A stretch of DNA of 64,000 nt from Desulfovibrionaceae bacterium. GTDB taxonomy: Bacteria; Desulfobacterota; Desulfovibrionia; Desulfovibrionales; Desulfovibrionaceae. Below are positions 56,799-64,000 of this stretch, piece after piece; the stretch's first letter is position 1; each line of letters opens with the position of its first letter. The stretch is taken from assembly GCA_029011315.1 (NCBI GenBank), contig JAQXLA010000008.1, positions 1 to 64,000 on the forward strand. Reading direction: 5' to 3'. The notes beneath the pieces were generated by a model. It did not search any database. It was not told the origin of the DNA and saw nothing but the letters and a program-made list of their open reading frames with translations. The translations under genes were made by a program, and so were the position numbers.

Positions 56799-58610
56799 TC
56801 AGCGTCTGTTTTGTTCTGTCTGGCCTGGTGAAGATGCAGCATAGAGGATGTCGTAGACTTGTCTGGCTATTGGTCCGGCTGCGGAAGAACCGCTTCCGCC
56901 GTGTTCAAGCATTACGACGACAACAATATCCTTCCCGTCTTTTTTCCCCCAGGATGCAATCCAGGCATGATCTCGTTCCTTGTACGCCATTTCGCTTGTA
57001 CGCTGCCGTCTGGAACCGATCATGCGGATTTTGACGACTTGGGCGGTTCCAGTTTTGCCGCCGATAATGGCGTCTTTGCGTCGCAGAACCCTGGCCGTGC
57101 CGATATCAGCAGTTTTTCGCATTCCTTCAAGAATAATGCGGCGATCCTGTTCAGTCATCGGTGTCGTCCCGCGAACTGCAGGCTCTTCATCCAGAAGAAG
57201 AAGCGGTTTCATCAGTTTTCCTCCGTTTAAGAGGGATCCGACAAAAACGGCGACTTGCAGCGGGGTAACCAGCGTATAGCCTTGGCCAATGGAAACGTTA
57301 AGCGTTTCGCCTCGGACCCAATTGGTTCCAAAGCGTCGTTTTTTCCAAGCTATGGACGGTACGGTTCCACCCTTTTCATGAGGAAGATCGATGCCGGTAG
57401 GCGTGCCAAATCCGCAGGCTCTGGCGAATTTTTCAATCCGATCGACACCAAGTTTTTCTCCATAGACATAATAATATACATCGCATGAATGGAGCAGAGA
57501 ACTTTCAAAATTGACAAAGCCGTGTCCGGATGCCTTCCAGCAGCGAAACTGTCGATTGCCCATCTGAATAGCGCCGGTACACCATACGCCGGATCCGGTG
57601 GATATGCCATTGCGCAGGAATAGACCGGCCATCATGAGCTTCCAGACGGATCCGGGAGGATAGCTGCTTTGAATTGTTCGATTTTGAAGAGGATGGAGAG
57701 GATCATCCCGCAATTGTTTCCAATCGCTGTGGGAAAGACCGCCGATGAAGAGATTATTGTCATACGAAGGCGTTGTTACCAGTGCTTTCAGGCGTCCTGT
57801 CTGCGGTTCAAGAACGATAATGCTGCCTGTCTTGTCTCCGAGCAGATCCGTGAGTGATCTCTGAAGATCAGCATCAAGACACAGCGTCAGATTCTCGCCA
57901 TTCATGGGTTTCTCTTCAAGATGCTTGCCCAGAGAATTGCCAAGAACGTCTACATTAATGCTGTATCGCCCCTTTGTTCCTCTCAGACGGTTGTCAAACG
58001 TGTATTCAATGCCGCTTTTTCCGATCAAATCTCCCGGCATAAATTTGGAGTTTTCAGAAAGTTCTTTTTCATTGACTTCCGCAACGTAGCCAAGGATATG
58101 CGCAAAATAGGGGCCGAGAGGATAGCTGCGCCTTTGTCTCATGACGATTTCCAGACCCGGCCAGTTTGCCAATTCGGATTCTATGCGAAGAATTTTATCA
58201 TATTTGAGATCGGAAAGCAGGGTTATCGGTTCAAAAGGCTTCACCTTGCGTCTGTCACGATTGAACTTTGCCGTAAGCTGTTCATAAGGAATATTGCCCC
58301 ATAGACTGGCTTGAGCCAGAGTTGAGGGAATGTCACTGCAGTTTTCACGAACCAGAACCAGACTGAAAGTCTGCCGGTTGTCTGCCAGAATAGTTCCTTT
58401 GACATCCCGGATAATGCCTCGGGAAGCAAAGATATGTTCCTGCCGGATTCTGTTGGCCAATGCCTGTTTTGCGTATTCATCGCCCTTATGGATTTGAAGA
58501 TACCAGAATCTGGCAATGAAGACGCACAGTAGCAAAGCAATCAGACACTGCAGCAGCAGCAGGCCGATTCGAGGTGGAGCATATTCCTCGTGTTCAATCC
58601 GAATAGGCAT
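56799..58610 (-). CDS. mrdA: Penicillin-binding protein 2
   Basis: A 603-residue class B transpeptidase for side-wall elongation. N-terminal membrane anchor (LLLLQCLIALLLCVFIARFWYL), a pedestal domain, then the transpeptidase motifs SVWK (within SSYPPGSVWKLMMAG), SCD and KTG (GGKTGTAQV). The start overlaps mreD by 17 bases. It works with RodA, encoded next. Confidence 0.95.
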   Translation of the reverse strand: MPIRIEHEEYAPPRIGLLLLQCLIALLLCVFIARFWYLQIHKGDEYAKQALANRIRQEHIFASRGIIRDVKGTILADNRQTFSLVLVRENCSDIPSTLAQASLWGNIPYEQLTAKFNRDRRKVKPFEPITLLSDLKYDKILRIESELANWPGLEIVMRQRRSYPLGPYFAHILGYVAEVNEKELSENSKFMPGDLIGKSGIEYTFDNRLRGTKGRYSINVDVLGNSLGKHLEEKPMNGENLTLCLDADLQRSLTDLLGDKTGSIIVLEPQTGRLKALVTTPSYDNNLFIGGLSHSDWKQLRDDPLHPLQNRTIQSSYPPGSVWKLMMAGLFLRNGISTGSGVWCTGAIQMGNRQFRCWKASGHGFVNFESSLLHSCDVYYYVYGEKLGVDRIEKFARACGFGTPTGIDLPHEKGGTVPSIAWKKRRFGTNWVRGETLNVSIGQGYTLVTPLQVAVFVGSLLNGGKLMKPLLLLDEEPAVRGTTPMTEQDRRIILEGMRKTADIGTARVLRRKDAIIGGKTGTAQVVKIRMIGSRRQRTSEMAYKERDHAWIASWGKKDGKDIVVVVMLEHGGSGSSAAGPIARQVYDILYAASSPGQTEQNRR

Positions 58611-59061
58611 GTTCCGGTGTCTCCGGCTTCAGCAGCATCATGATTTTCCAGATAATCGGCATGAGAATCGTTTGAAAAAAGCATTCTTTGTCCAGTGTCA
58701 GCGGCAAAACGTCAATGTTTTGCAAATTGGCGGAGAGACATGTCATGCCATAGTGAATCGGACCGAGTACTGCGCAGAGAAAAAGCCAGAAAAGCAGAGC
58801 ATGGCTGCCGAACAGTCTGCGTCCGCTCAGAAATACTGCGGCGAACGCCGTATAACGTAGAACGCATGCTCCGAAATCCATATTTCCTGTTCCTTCCTGA
58901 ATCAGAAGCGTCAGAAGTGTTACGATGGTTGTTTGAACGGGATTCTGTTCTTCAAGACAGACAAGAATACCTGCTGCGAGGAAATCAAGCCCTGGCAGAA
59001 GACGCTGCGCAATGATTGCCATTGAGAAAAAAAGAATCCAGCGCATAGAGATTTTCAGCAT
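58594..59061 (-). CDS. mreD: Rod shape-determining protein MreD
   Basis: A 155-residue membrane protein with five or six hydrophobic helices. MreD is poorly conserved; position between mreC and mrdA and the topology support the call. Its ATG overlaps the mreC stop by one base (TGATG). Confidence 0.85.
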   Translation of the reverse strand: MLKISMRWILFFSMAIIAQRLLPGLDFLAAGILVCLEEQNPVQTTIVTLLTLLIQEGTGNMDFGACVLRYTAFAAVFLSGRRLFGSHALLFWLFLCAVLGPIHYGMTCLSANLQNIDVLPLTLDKECFFQTILMPIIWKIMMLLKPETPEHAYSD

Positions 59062-60020
59062 CAGTTCGGACTCCGTTGTTCAGTCGTACGGGATTTGACG
59101 GATCCGGAACGGGGTGCTTTTCTGTCTTTTTTTTCCGAAGTCACCATATTGGACTCAGCAGGTTCTGAATTGGAAACGACGCGGAAAAACTGTTGATAAT
59201 CCGGAGGAGGATTCTCTGCCTTGCGGGAAACGAGCAGGACTTCTTCAAGATGGAAAAGATCGGCGAGCGGTAAAGCCTGATAAATGTTTTTTCCTGTGGA
59301 ATCGGAGGAAATGATGCGGGCTATGGGCAGTCCCTTGGGATACGCCATATCCAAACCCGAAGTAATGAGAAGTTCACCGGGATGAAACGCAGTATCCTGT
59401 GCGACAAACTGCAATTCCAGAGGCCGATTCAGCCCTGAACCGCTCAAGACGGCCTGAACGCGGGTTTCCTGTCCGATGACGGCTATTCTGCTGTTTGGAT
59501 TGATCAGCAGCAGGACGCCGGATGTCGTTGGCCCGGCACGATGAACGCGGCCGATAACGCCTTCCGGTGTCATGACCGGCGTATTCGGCAGGGCACCAGT
59601 CATGTAGCCTCGATTAAGCAGCAGAGAAAAAAGCGGAGCATTGGGGCCAAATCGTTCAGCAAGTACCCTGGCGCCGAGAACCTGCCACCCCTCCGGAGGG
59701 CTTAGAGAGAGGAGATGACGGAGACGCTTTAATTCGGCTCTGTCTTCAACTGCCAGGGAAAGCCGAAGCCGAATATCATCGAGTTCCTTGCGCAAACGGC
59801 GATTTTCTTCCGCTGTTTGCGCAAGATTTCGATGTTTTTGCAGTATATCCTGGACTGAAGACGTCATAAAGTCCCAGCACTTCAGAACGTATCCTGCAGC
59901 CTCCAATCCGGTATTTGAAGCGACATTGTCCAAAACGCGGGTACGCTGATTCCAACTGTAGACGCCGAGAAAAATGAGCAGCATCAATGCCGGAAGAAAA
60001 AGCAGGCGTTTGGGAAACAT
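59061..60020 (-). CDS. mreC: Rod shape-determining protein MreC
   Basis: A 319-residue bitopic protein: one N-terminal membrane helix (LLFLPALMLLIFLGVYSW), a coiled coil of about 40 residues (ENRRLRKELDDIRLRLSLAVEDRAELKRL) and a beta-rich periplasmic domain with ALPNTPVMTPEGVIGRVH, followed by a polar, charged tail. It scaffolds PBP2/RodA. The start at 60020 (MFPKRLLF) avoids extra residues that would precede a normal signal anchor. Confidence 0.93.
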   Translation of the reverse strand: MFPKRLLFLPALMLLIFLGVYSWNQRTRVLDNVASNTGLEAAGYVLKCWDFMTSSVQDILQKHRNLAQTAEENRRLRKELDDIRLRLSLAVEDRAELKRLRHLLSLSPPEGWQVLGARVLAERFGPNAPLFSLLLNRGYMTGALPNTPVMTPEGVIGRVHRAGPTTSGVLLLINPNSRIAVIGQETRVQAVLSGSGLNRPLELQFVAQDTAFHPGELLITSGLDMAYPKGLPIARIISSDSTGKNIYQALPLADLFHLEEVLLVSRKAENPPPDYQQFFRVVSNSEPAESNMVTSEKKDRKAPRSGSVKSRTTEQRSPN

Positions 60021-60037
60021 GTTGCATCCGAAGCGAG

Positions 60038-61084
60038 TCAGTCGACACAAACATCATGAAGAATACGCAGATTGTCCAGTGCCTTGCCTGTTCCGAGAAC
60101 GACAGTGGAGAGCGGATCATCCACAACGGTGATCGGCAGCGATGTTTCCTCGCGAAGGAGCTGATCCAGTCCGTGGAGAAGCGCGCCTCCTCCAGTCAGG
60201 ATGATTCCGCGGTCAACGATATCGGCAGCCAGAGCCGGGGGGGTTTGCTCAAGTGCCATGCGCACGGCCTGCACGATGGTCTGAACCTGTTCGGAAACAG
60301 CCGATCGAATTTCCTCTGAGGTAATCAGGATATTCTGCGGAATGCCGGTTACCAGATCCCGACCCTTGATTTCGATTTGCTGTTCAGGATCCATGGGATA
60401 AGCGGAGGCGATTTTGATTTTGATTTCCTCAGCGGTGGATTCTCCAATCAGCATGTTGTATTTGCGCTTGACGTGAGTCATGATGGCTTCATCCATCTTA
60501 TCTCCGCCTACGCGTTCTGACTTGGCATACACGATGCCTGAAAGAGAGATAACCGCGACCTCCGTTGTTCCTCCTCCAATCTCCACAACCATATTAGCGG
60601 TAGGATCCTGAATTGGCAGACCCGCTCCGATAGCTGCGGCCATGGGTTCTTCAATCAAAAAGACTTCTCTGGCTCCGGCACTTTCGGCTGATTCTTTGAC
60701 TGCGCGTTTTTCTACCTGGGTGATTCCCGTAGGAACGCAGATCATGATTCTGGGTCTGACCAGACGGCGTGAATTGTGCGCTTTGGAAATGAAATGCCGA
60801 AGCATTGCCTCGGTGACTTCAAAATCGGCGATGACGCCATCTTTCATAGGTCGAATAGCATCGATATTTCCTGGGGTTTTTCCAAGCATTCGTTTTGCAT
60901 CATGTCCTACAGCCAAGACAATGCTTTGTCCGCGGGAATTCTTTTTGACAGCGACTACAGATGGTTCTCGGAGGACAATGCCCTGTCCCTTGACATAGAC
61001 ACAGGTATTGGCCGTGCCCAGGTCTATCGCTAAATCATTGGAAAAAATGCCGAGGAGTGCGTCCAGTATTTTTGCCATGTTCAT
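60038..61084 (-). CDS. mreB: Actin-like rod shape protein MreB
   Basis: A 348-residue bacterial actin that organises side-wall synthesis. Actin-fold motifs are visible: phosphate 1 [23 protein letters not shown] and the adenosine motif [15 protein letters not shown] choose ATG 61084 ([23 protein letters not shown]), five bases after AGG; ATG 61078 is equally possible. The open frame to 61129 is probably leader. The leader carries a GCGGCT/AGCCGC hairpin at 61157-61172. First gene of the mreBCD-mrdA-rodA operon. Confidence 0.95.
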   Translation of the reverse strand: MNMAKILDALLGIFSNDLAIDLGTANTCVYVKGQGIVLREPSVVAVKKNSRGQSIVLAVGHDAKRMLGKTPGNIDAIRPMKDGVIADFEVTEAMLRHFISKAHNSRRLVRPRIMICVPTGITQVEKRAVKESAESAGAREVFLIEEPMAAAIGAGLPIQDPTANMVVEIGGGTTEVAVISLSGIVYAKSERVGGDKMDEAIMTHVKRKYNMLIGESTAEEIKIKIASAYPMDPEQQIEIKGRDLVTGIPQNILITSEEIRSAVSEQVQTIVQAVRMALEQTPPALAADIVDRGIILTGGGALLHGLDQLLREETSLPITVVDDPLSTVVLGTGKALDNLRILHDVCVD

Positions 61085-61302
61085 TATTGCCTGTGTTTTT
61101 CTCTTGTTCAAATCCAGCGTCGGGTTCATAATACGACGCTTATTCCTGCAGTTTCTGCGGCTGATGAGCCGCTACAGCAAATTTGAAATAGGAATCTCAA
61201 AAAGGCAAGTGAATTTTGTTTTTCATCGATACGTCCGCAGTATGTTTTCATGATGACAGAATGGCGTTTCTAGCCTGAAAATATGGATTCCGGAGGTCCA
61301 GA

Positions 61303-62316
61303 ATGCACGCATGGCCGTCCTTTACGGCGTATTTGAAGCAAAAATTCGGGCAAAAAGTACGGAAGATTCCTCTTGATGCGGGATTCGGCTGTCCTAACCG
61401 TGACGGTTCTCTGGCCTATCGAGGATGTATTTTTTGTAATGAACAGGGATCAGGATCCGGTCTTGGACTTGACGGAGTTTCCATTGAAGAACAGTGGAGG
61501 CGCTGGTCAGAACATTATCGCAGACGCAGCAAGGCGAATCTCTTTCTGGCATATCTGCAATCTTTCAGCAACACGTACGGACCGCTGCGGAAACTCGCGG
61601 ATCTGATGGACAGACTTCATGATTTGCCGGATATTGCGGGAATCAGTATTGGCACGCGTCCGGACTGTATTGACAGGGAAAAACTGTCACTTATCAGCCA
61701 TGAGGGATGGGATGAATCCTGGATTGAATTTGGTGTTCAAAGCTTTCAAAATGTGACTCTTCAGGCAATCAACAGGGGTCATGATGCCGCCTGTTCTATC
61801 AGAGCCATCAATGCGGCTGCTGATGCCGGGCTGCAGGTCTGTGCTCATATCATGTTTGGCCTTCCTGGCGAGACGCCGGAAATGATGGCGGAAAATATTC
61901 GCGTTCTGAACGATCTCCCTGTGCATGGAGTCAAATTGCATAATGTCTATGTGAGCAGGGGAACAGAATTGGAGAGAATGATGCGATCTGGATTGTATAT
62001 GCCTCTGTCGGAAGCAGTGTATGAAGAACTTGCAGCCTGGGCATTGGCGGAATTGCGATCAGATATTCTGATTCACCGAGTTGTATCGGATCCGACGCCT
62101 CAGGAACTGACAGCTCCTGAATGGGCGCTGTACAAAAGCGATGTTCTCCGCTCCATACAGCGCCTGTATCATCGAAACAGGGAAGGTCTTCTGGCCTCGG
62201 GAGATAATGTATTTCCTACCACCAAAATTTTTGATGCAGCACACGTCCCCGATAATTGTCCCACGAGGCCATCAGTCCGAAGAGTATGGACAGCGCCGCA
62301 CCGGGAATTGAAGTAA
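61303..62316 (+). CDS. YhcC-like radical SAM protein (TIGR01212 family)
   Basis: A 337-residue radical SAM protein. Three cysteines in a C-x11-C-x2-C spacing (Cys30, Cys42, Cys45) match the cluster motif of the YhcC family, with GGE-like and GTRPDCID segments following. The function of the family is unsettled. The ATG has a GGAGG site. The C-terminal 34 codons overlap the end of the convergent gene by 101 bases, so the last residues may be a recent extension. Confidence 0.85.
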   Translation: MHAWPSFTAYLKQKFGQKVRKIPLDAGFGCPNRDGSLAYRGCIFCNEQGSGSGLGLDGVSIEEQWRRWSEHYRRRSKANLFLAYLQSFSNTYGPLRKLADLMDRLHDLPDIAGISIGTRPDCIDREKLSLISHEGWDESWIEFGVQSFQNVTLQAINRGHDAACSIRAINAAADAGLQVCAHIMFGLPGETPEMMAENIRVLNDLPVHGVKLHNVYVSRGTELERMMRSGLYMPLSEAVYEELAAWALAELRSDILIHRVVSDPTPQELTAPEWALYKSDVLRSIQRLYHRNREGLLASGDNVFPTTKIFDAAHVPDNCPTRPSVRRVWTAPHRELK

Positions 62317-63211
62317 ATAGCAAATCCATGGGCAGACCTGTATAGAAAAAAAAGACTGCGCATATTATGCCAAACGGCACGCTCAGCTGATTTCTGATGA
62401 AAATCAGAAAAAAAGTGACGCTGAGGATGGCCTCAAAAATCGGGATAGAACAGAGCCACAGGAAGGAGTCCAGACGATCCATGGGAATCAGCTGGTCTGC
62501 AAAACGATCATATCCTGTATAAATAACTCCGGCACTGAGCACGACGGATAGAGCGCAGAGAATCCACCGGCCTTTGCAGAACAGCAAGGCTGCGAAGATA
62601 GTGAGCAATACAATGAAAGCGTAGTGAGGTTCATAGGTTTTTTGAAAATCCCTGATCAGGGATTTTTCATTTACAATCCACATTTCAGATAAAATGGTTG
62701 GGATATGGCAGAGAATCCATATCAGGCAGACAGGCAGAATCTTACGCCACATGCCTGCCCAGGGAGCCATGATGATATAATACAGCGGACCAAACAGCGC
62801 CGCCGGCAGATTAAAAAGCCTGTGAGGAGGCATTGGAGGATTAAATTCCGGAACACCCATTCTGCTGCGCACGAAATGATATTCCTCCATCCAGTCAAAG
62901 CGCCCGGGCTTGCTTTTTTGAGGATTCTGAGGCGGATTATCCGGTTCCAGCGGATCCTGTTCCTGATTTGCTTCCCTCATTGGAGAAGGTTCTTGTTTCG
63001 CATCCGCATGTACGGACAAACCGGCTTCATGCGTGGCTATCGGCCGCTCTTCTTGCGGATCTGAAGACTCAGCAGACAGATCCGATTCGTCGTGACGATC
63101 TGGGGAAAGCTCTTCAGCAGGAGAGTCATCAATTTCCGAGAAAGTATCTTCGCCGAAAAGCTTCCGATCCAGAATGCGGGAGGCTTTTTGTTCGGAATCA
63201 GTCTTGTTCAT
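62216..63211 (-). CDS. Membrane protein with acidic disordered N-terminus (unknown)
   Basis: A 331-residue protein. The first 105 residues are acidic and rich in Ser, Pro, Glu, Asp and Gln, predicted disordered. The remainder begins WMEEYHFVRSRMGVPEFNPPMPPHRLFNLPAALFGPLYYIIM and has about six membrane helices; the aromatic/proline start of the membrane domain recalls DUF2628-type proteins, but I cannot confirm it. No function can be given. The ATG has a CGGAG site and overlaps the upstream small gene by 14 bases. Confidence 0.65.
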   Translation of the reverse strand: MNKTDSEQKASRILDRKLFGEDTFSEIDDSPAEELSPDRHDESDLSAESSDPQEERPIATHEAGLSVHADAKQEPSPMREANQEQDPLEPDNPPQNPQKSKPGRFDWMEEYHFVRSRMGVPEFNPPMPPHRLFNLPAALFGPLYYIIMAPWAGMWRKILPVCLIWILCHIPTILSEMWIVNEKSLIRDFQKTYEPHYAFIVLLTIFAALLFCKGRWILCALSVVLSAGVIYTGYDRFADQLIPMDRLDSFLWLCSIPIFEAILSVTFFLIFIRNQLSVPFGIICAVFFFYTGLPMDLLFTSIPGAALSILFGLMASWDNYRGRVLHQKFWW

Positions 63212-63404
63212 CGTGTTTCTCCGTCATGCGCGCTGCGGGTTTTTTGTTCTGCCTTAGGCTCAGCGTCAGTCCCGCTAAAAATCCTGCGGCCATTCCCAGT
63301 CCAAAGGATTTTGGCAGACTGTCGGAAAATCCAGCAAGGGCGGCAAGAATGCCTACAGATCCGCCGATAAGGATGCCTCGGGATATAAGCGTCGCTCCGG
63401 ACAT
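63198..63404 (-). CDS. Small two-helix membrane protein (unknown)
   Basis: A 68-residue protein with two glycine-rich membrane helices (about residues 7-27 and 33-50) joined by a short loop, and a basic, polar C-terminal tail. The AGGAG site six bases before the ATG and the overlap with the next gene support it as real. I recognise no family. Confidence 0.6.
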   Translation of the reverse strand: MSGATLISRGILIGGSVGILAALAGFSDSLPKSFGLGMAAGFLAGLTLSLRQNKKPAARMTEKHDEQD

Positions 63405-63638
63405 GGATTACTCCTGAAAAATTGTTTTGATTGAACCAATAAAAAATAAGAATTGTGAAAAAAGTATAAGACGATGCCGTATCTGTGGCAAGAGAACCTG
63501 TGTATGCAAAGCTTTTCCTATAGAGCGTTTGGGAGTCCTGACAGCCCAGACGAAGTTTCCAGACTGGACAAAGGGGGGGTTTCAGGCTATTTTTTTCAAT
63601 TCAGAATATTTAAAATATTATTTGGGAGGATATGGATT

Positions 63639-63755
63639 ATGGCTCACAAAAAAGTGGAACGTGCGAAGGAATTGCAGCGTCGTCGTCATCGCCGTGCACA
63701 GCGTCTGAAGGAACGCGTGCATGAAGCTCAGGCTGCCAAGAAAAACAGCAAGTAG
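63639..63755 (+). CDS. 38-residue basic protein (DUF6800-like)
   Basis: A very small, highly basic protein (MAHKKVERAKELQRRRHRRA start, AAKKNSK end), predicted to be one amphipathic helix. The GGAGGA site nine bases upstream is strong, and a terminator follows. Short Arg/Lys-rich proteins of this shape are found in Desulfovibrio-type genomes (DUF6800-like); nucleic-acid or ribosome binding is a guess. The longer in-frame opening from 63474 lacks coding character, so I start at 63639. Confidence 0.65.
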   Translation: MAHKKVERAKELQRRRHRRAQRLKERVHEAQAAKKNSK

Positions 63756-63770
63756 TTTTGGCCTGTAAGG

Positions 63771-63816
63771 GGCAGCGGCAGGAACCGGATTTCCCGTCGC
63801 TGTCTTCCTGTTTTTT
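63771..63816 (+). terminator. Terminator after the 38-residue gene
   Basis: Imperfect arms at 63771-63784 and 63791-63804 (or CAGGAA with TTCCTG at 63805-63810) are followed by six T at 63811-63816. Confidence 0.6.
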
Positions 63817-63842
63817 GCCTTGTGTCCTGAGGAGATCCTTAA

Positions 63843-64000
63843 ATGCCTATCTATGAATTTCGCTGCACCAGATGCGGCAAGGTTTTTGAAGAGCTTCAGA
63901 TTCGTTCTGACGCAGAGTCTCCGGTTTGTCCGGAATGCGGCGGCGCTTCGGAATCCGTGATGTCTCAAACCTCTTATATTCCTTTCTGTGGCCGTCCGGT
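63843..64000 (+). CDS. FmdB-type zinc ribbon protein (partial, cut by window end)
   Basis: The first 52 codons are visible. The sequence MPIYEFRCTRCGKVFEEL with a second pair CPECGG gives the CxxC-CxxC zinc ribbon of FmdB/regulatory-type small proteins, usually 60-110 residues long. A GAGGAG site precedes the ATG. The 3' end is outside the window. Confidence 0.85.
   Translation, partial: MPIYEFRCTRCGKVFEELQIRSDAESPVCPECGGASESVMSQTSYIPFCGRP

Noticed and set aside
63427-63708. Plus-strand frame of 93 codons with RRCRICGKRTCVCK
   Set aside because: The cysteine group is suggestive of a zinc ribbon, but the frame starts at a weak TTG, overlaps the better supported 38-residue gene and its ribosome site, and loses coding character downstream.

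Overview
The window looks like ordinary chromosome from a sulfate-reducing deltaproteobacterium (Desulfovibrionaceae-like), base composition by eye near half G+C. The lineage call rests on four things. There is a complete qrc operon (hexaheme cytochrome, molybdopterin-family subunit, iron-sulfur subunit, NrfD-type membrane subunit). CcmE has a cysteine haem site, in a cytochrome c maturation cluster with no ccmH. There is a Re-citrate-synthase-like enzyme. The atpF'-F-H-A-G-D-C operon lies apart from atpB/atpE. Species cannot be named from sequence alone. No mobile element, prophage or CRISPR array was seen.

Layout. 1-112: poly-T tract and a terminator. 113-6640 (-): envelope-flavoured operon, in transcription order FG-GAP protein, PHP phosphatase, ModF-like double ABC ATPase, DUF4139/MuiA-like protein, glycosyltransferase. 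6794-10287 (+): rRNA m5C methyltransferase and an EF-G paralogue. 10500-18739 (+): tRNA-Leu(UAG), D,D-carboxypeptidase, gatC-gatA, ccmE-F-A-B-C-D, a TPR protein and a TSCPD protein. 18824-24974 (-): mazG, cvpA and qrcABCD. 25197-31393 (-): mnmE, DEDDy exonuclease, AddB-like nuclease and a nitronate monooxygenase-like flavoprotein. 31510-35325 (-): rpmH-rnpA-yidD-yidC-jag. 35403-37496 (-): a Gate-domain membrane protein and lpxB. 37651-40840: a dicarboxylate symporter, an EamA transporter and TerC. 40929-42761 (-): citrate/homocitrate-synthase-like protein fused to a Cache-like domain. 43045-49526 (+): tripartite RND efflux pump plus an unknown membrane protein. 49596-55508 (-): ATP synthase F1 and stalk genes. 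55672-61084 (-): mreB-mreC-mreD-mrdA-rodA. 61303-64000: YhcC-like radical SAM protein, two unknown membrane proteins, a 38-residue basic protein and the start of an FmdB-type zinc ribbon gene.

How the genes fit together. Qrc passes electrons from periplasmic cytochromes to menaquinone, the ATP synthase uses the resulting gradient, and the ccm cluster makes the c-type cytochromes that Qrc needs. The rpmH-jag and mre/mrd/rod blocks are standard translation, membrane-insertion and cell-shape modules. The points most worth a second look are the citrate-synthase/Cache fusion, the AddB-like nuclease without AddA beside it but coupled to a DEDDy exonuclease, a possible AUU start for rnpA inside rpmH, the TolB-like FG-GAP protein heading an envelope operon, and several small or unknown proteins.
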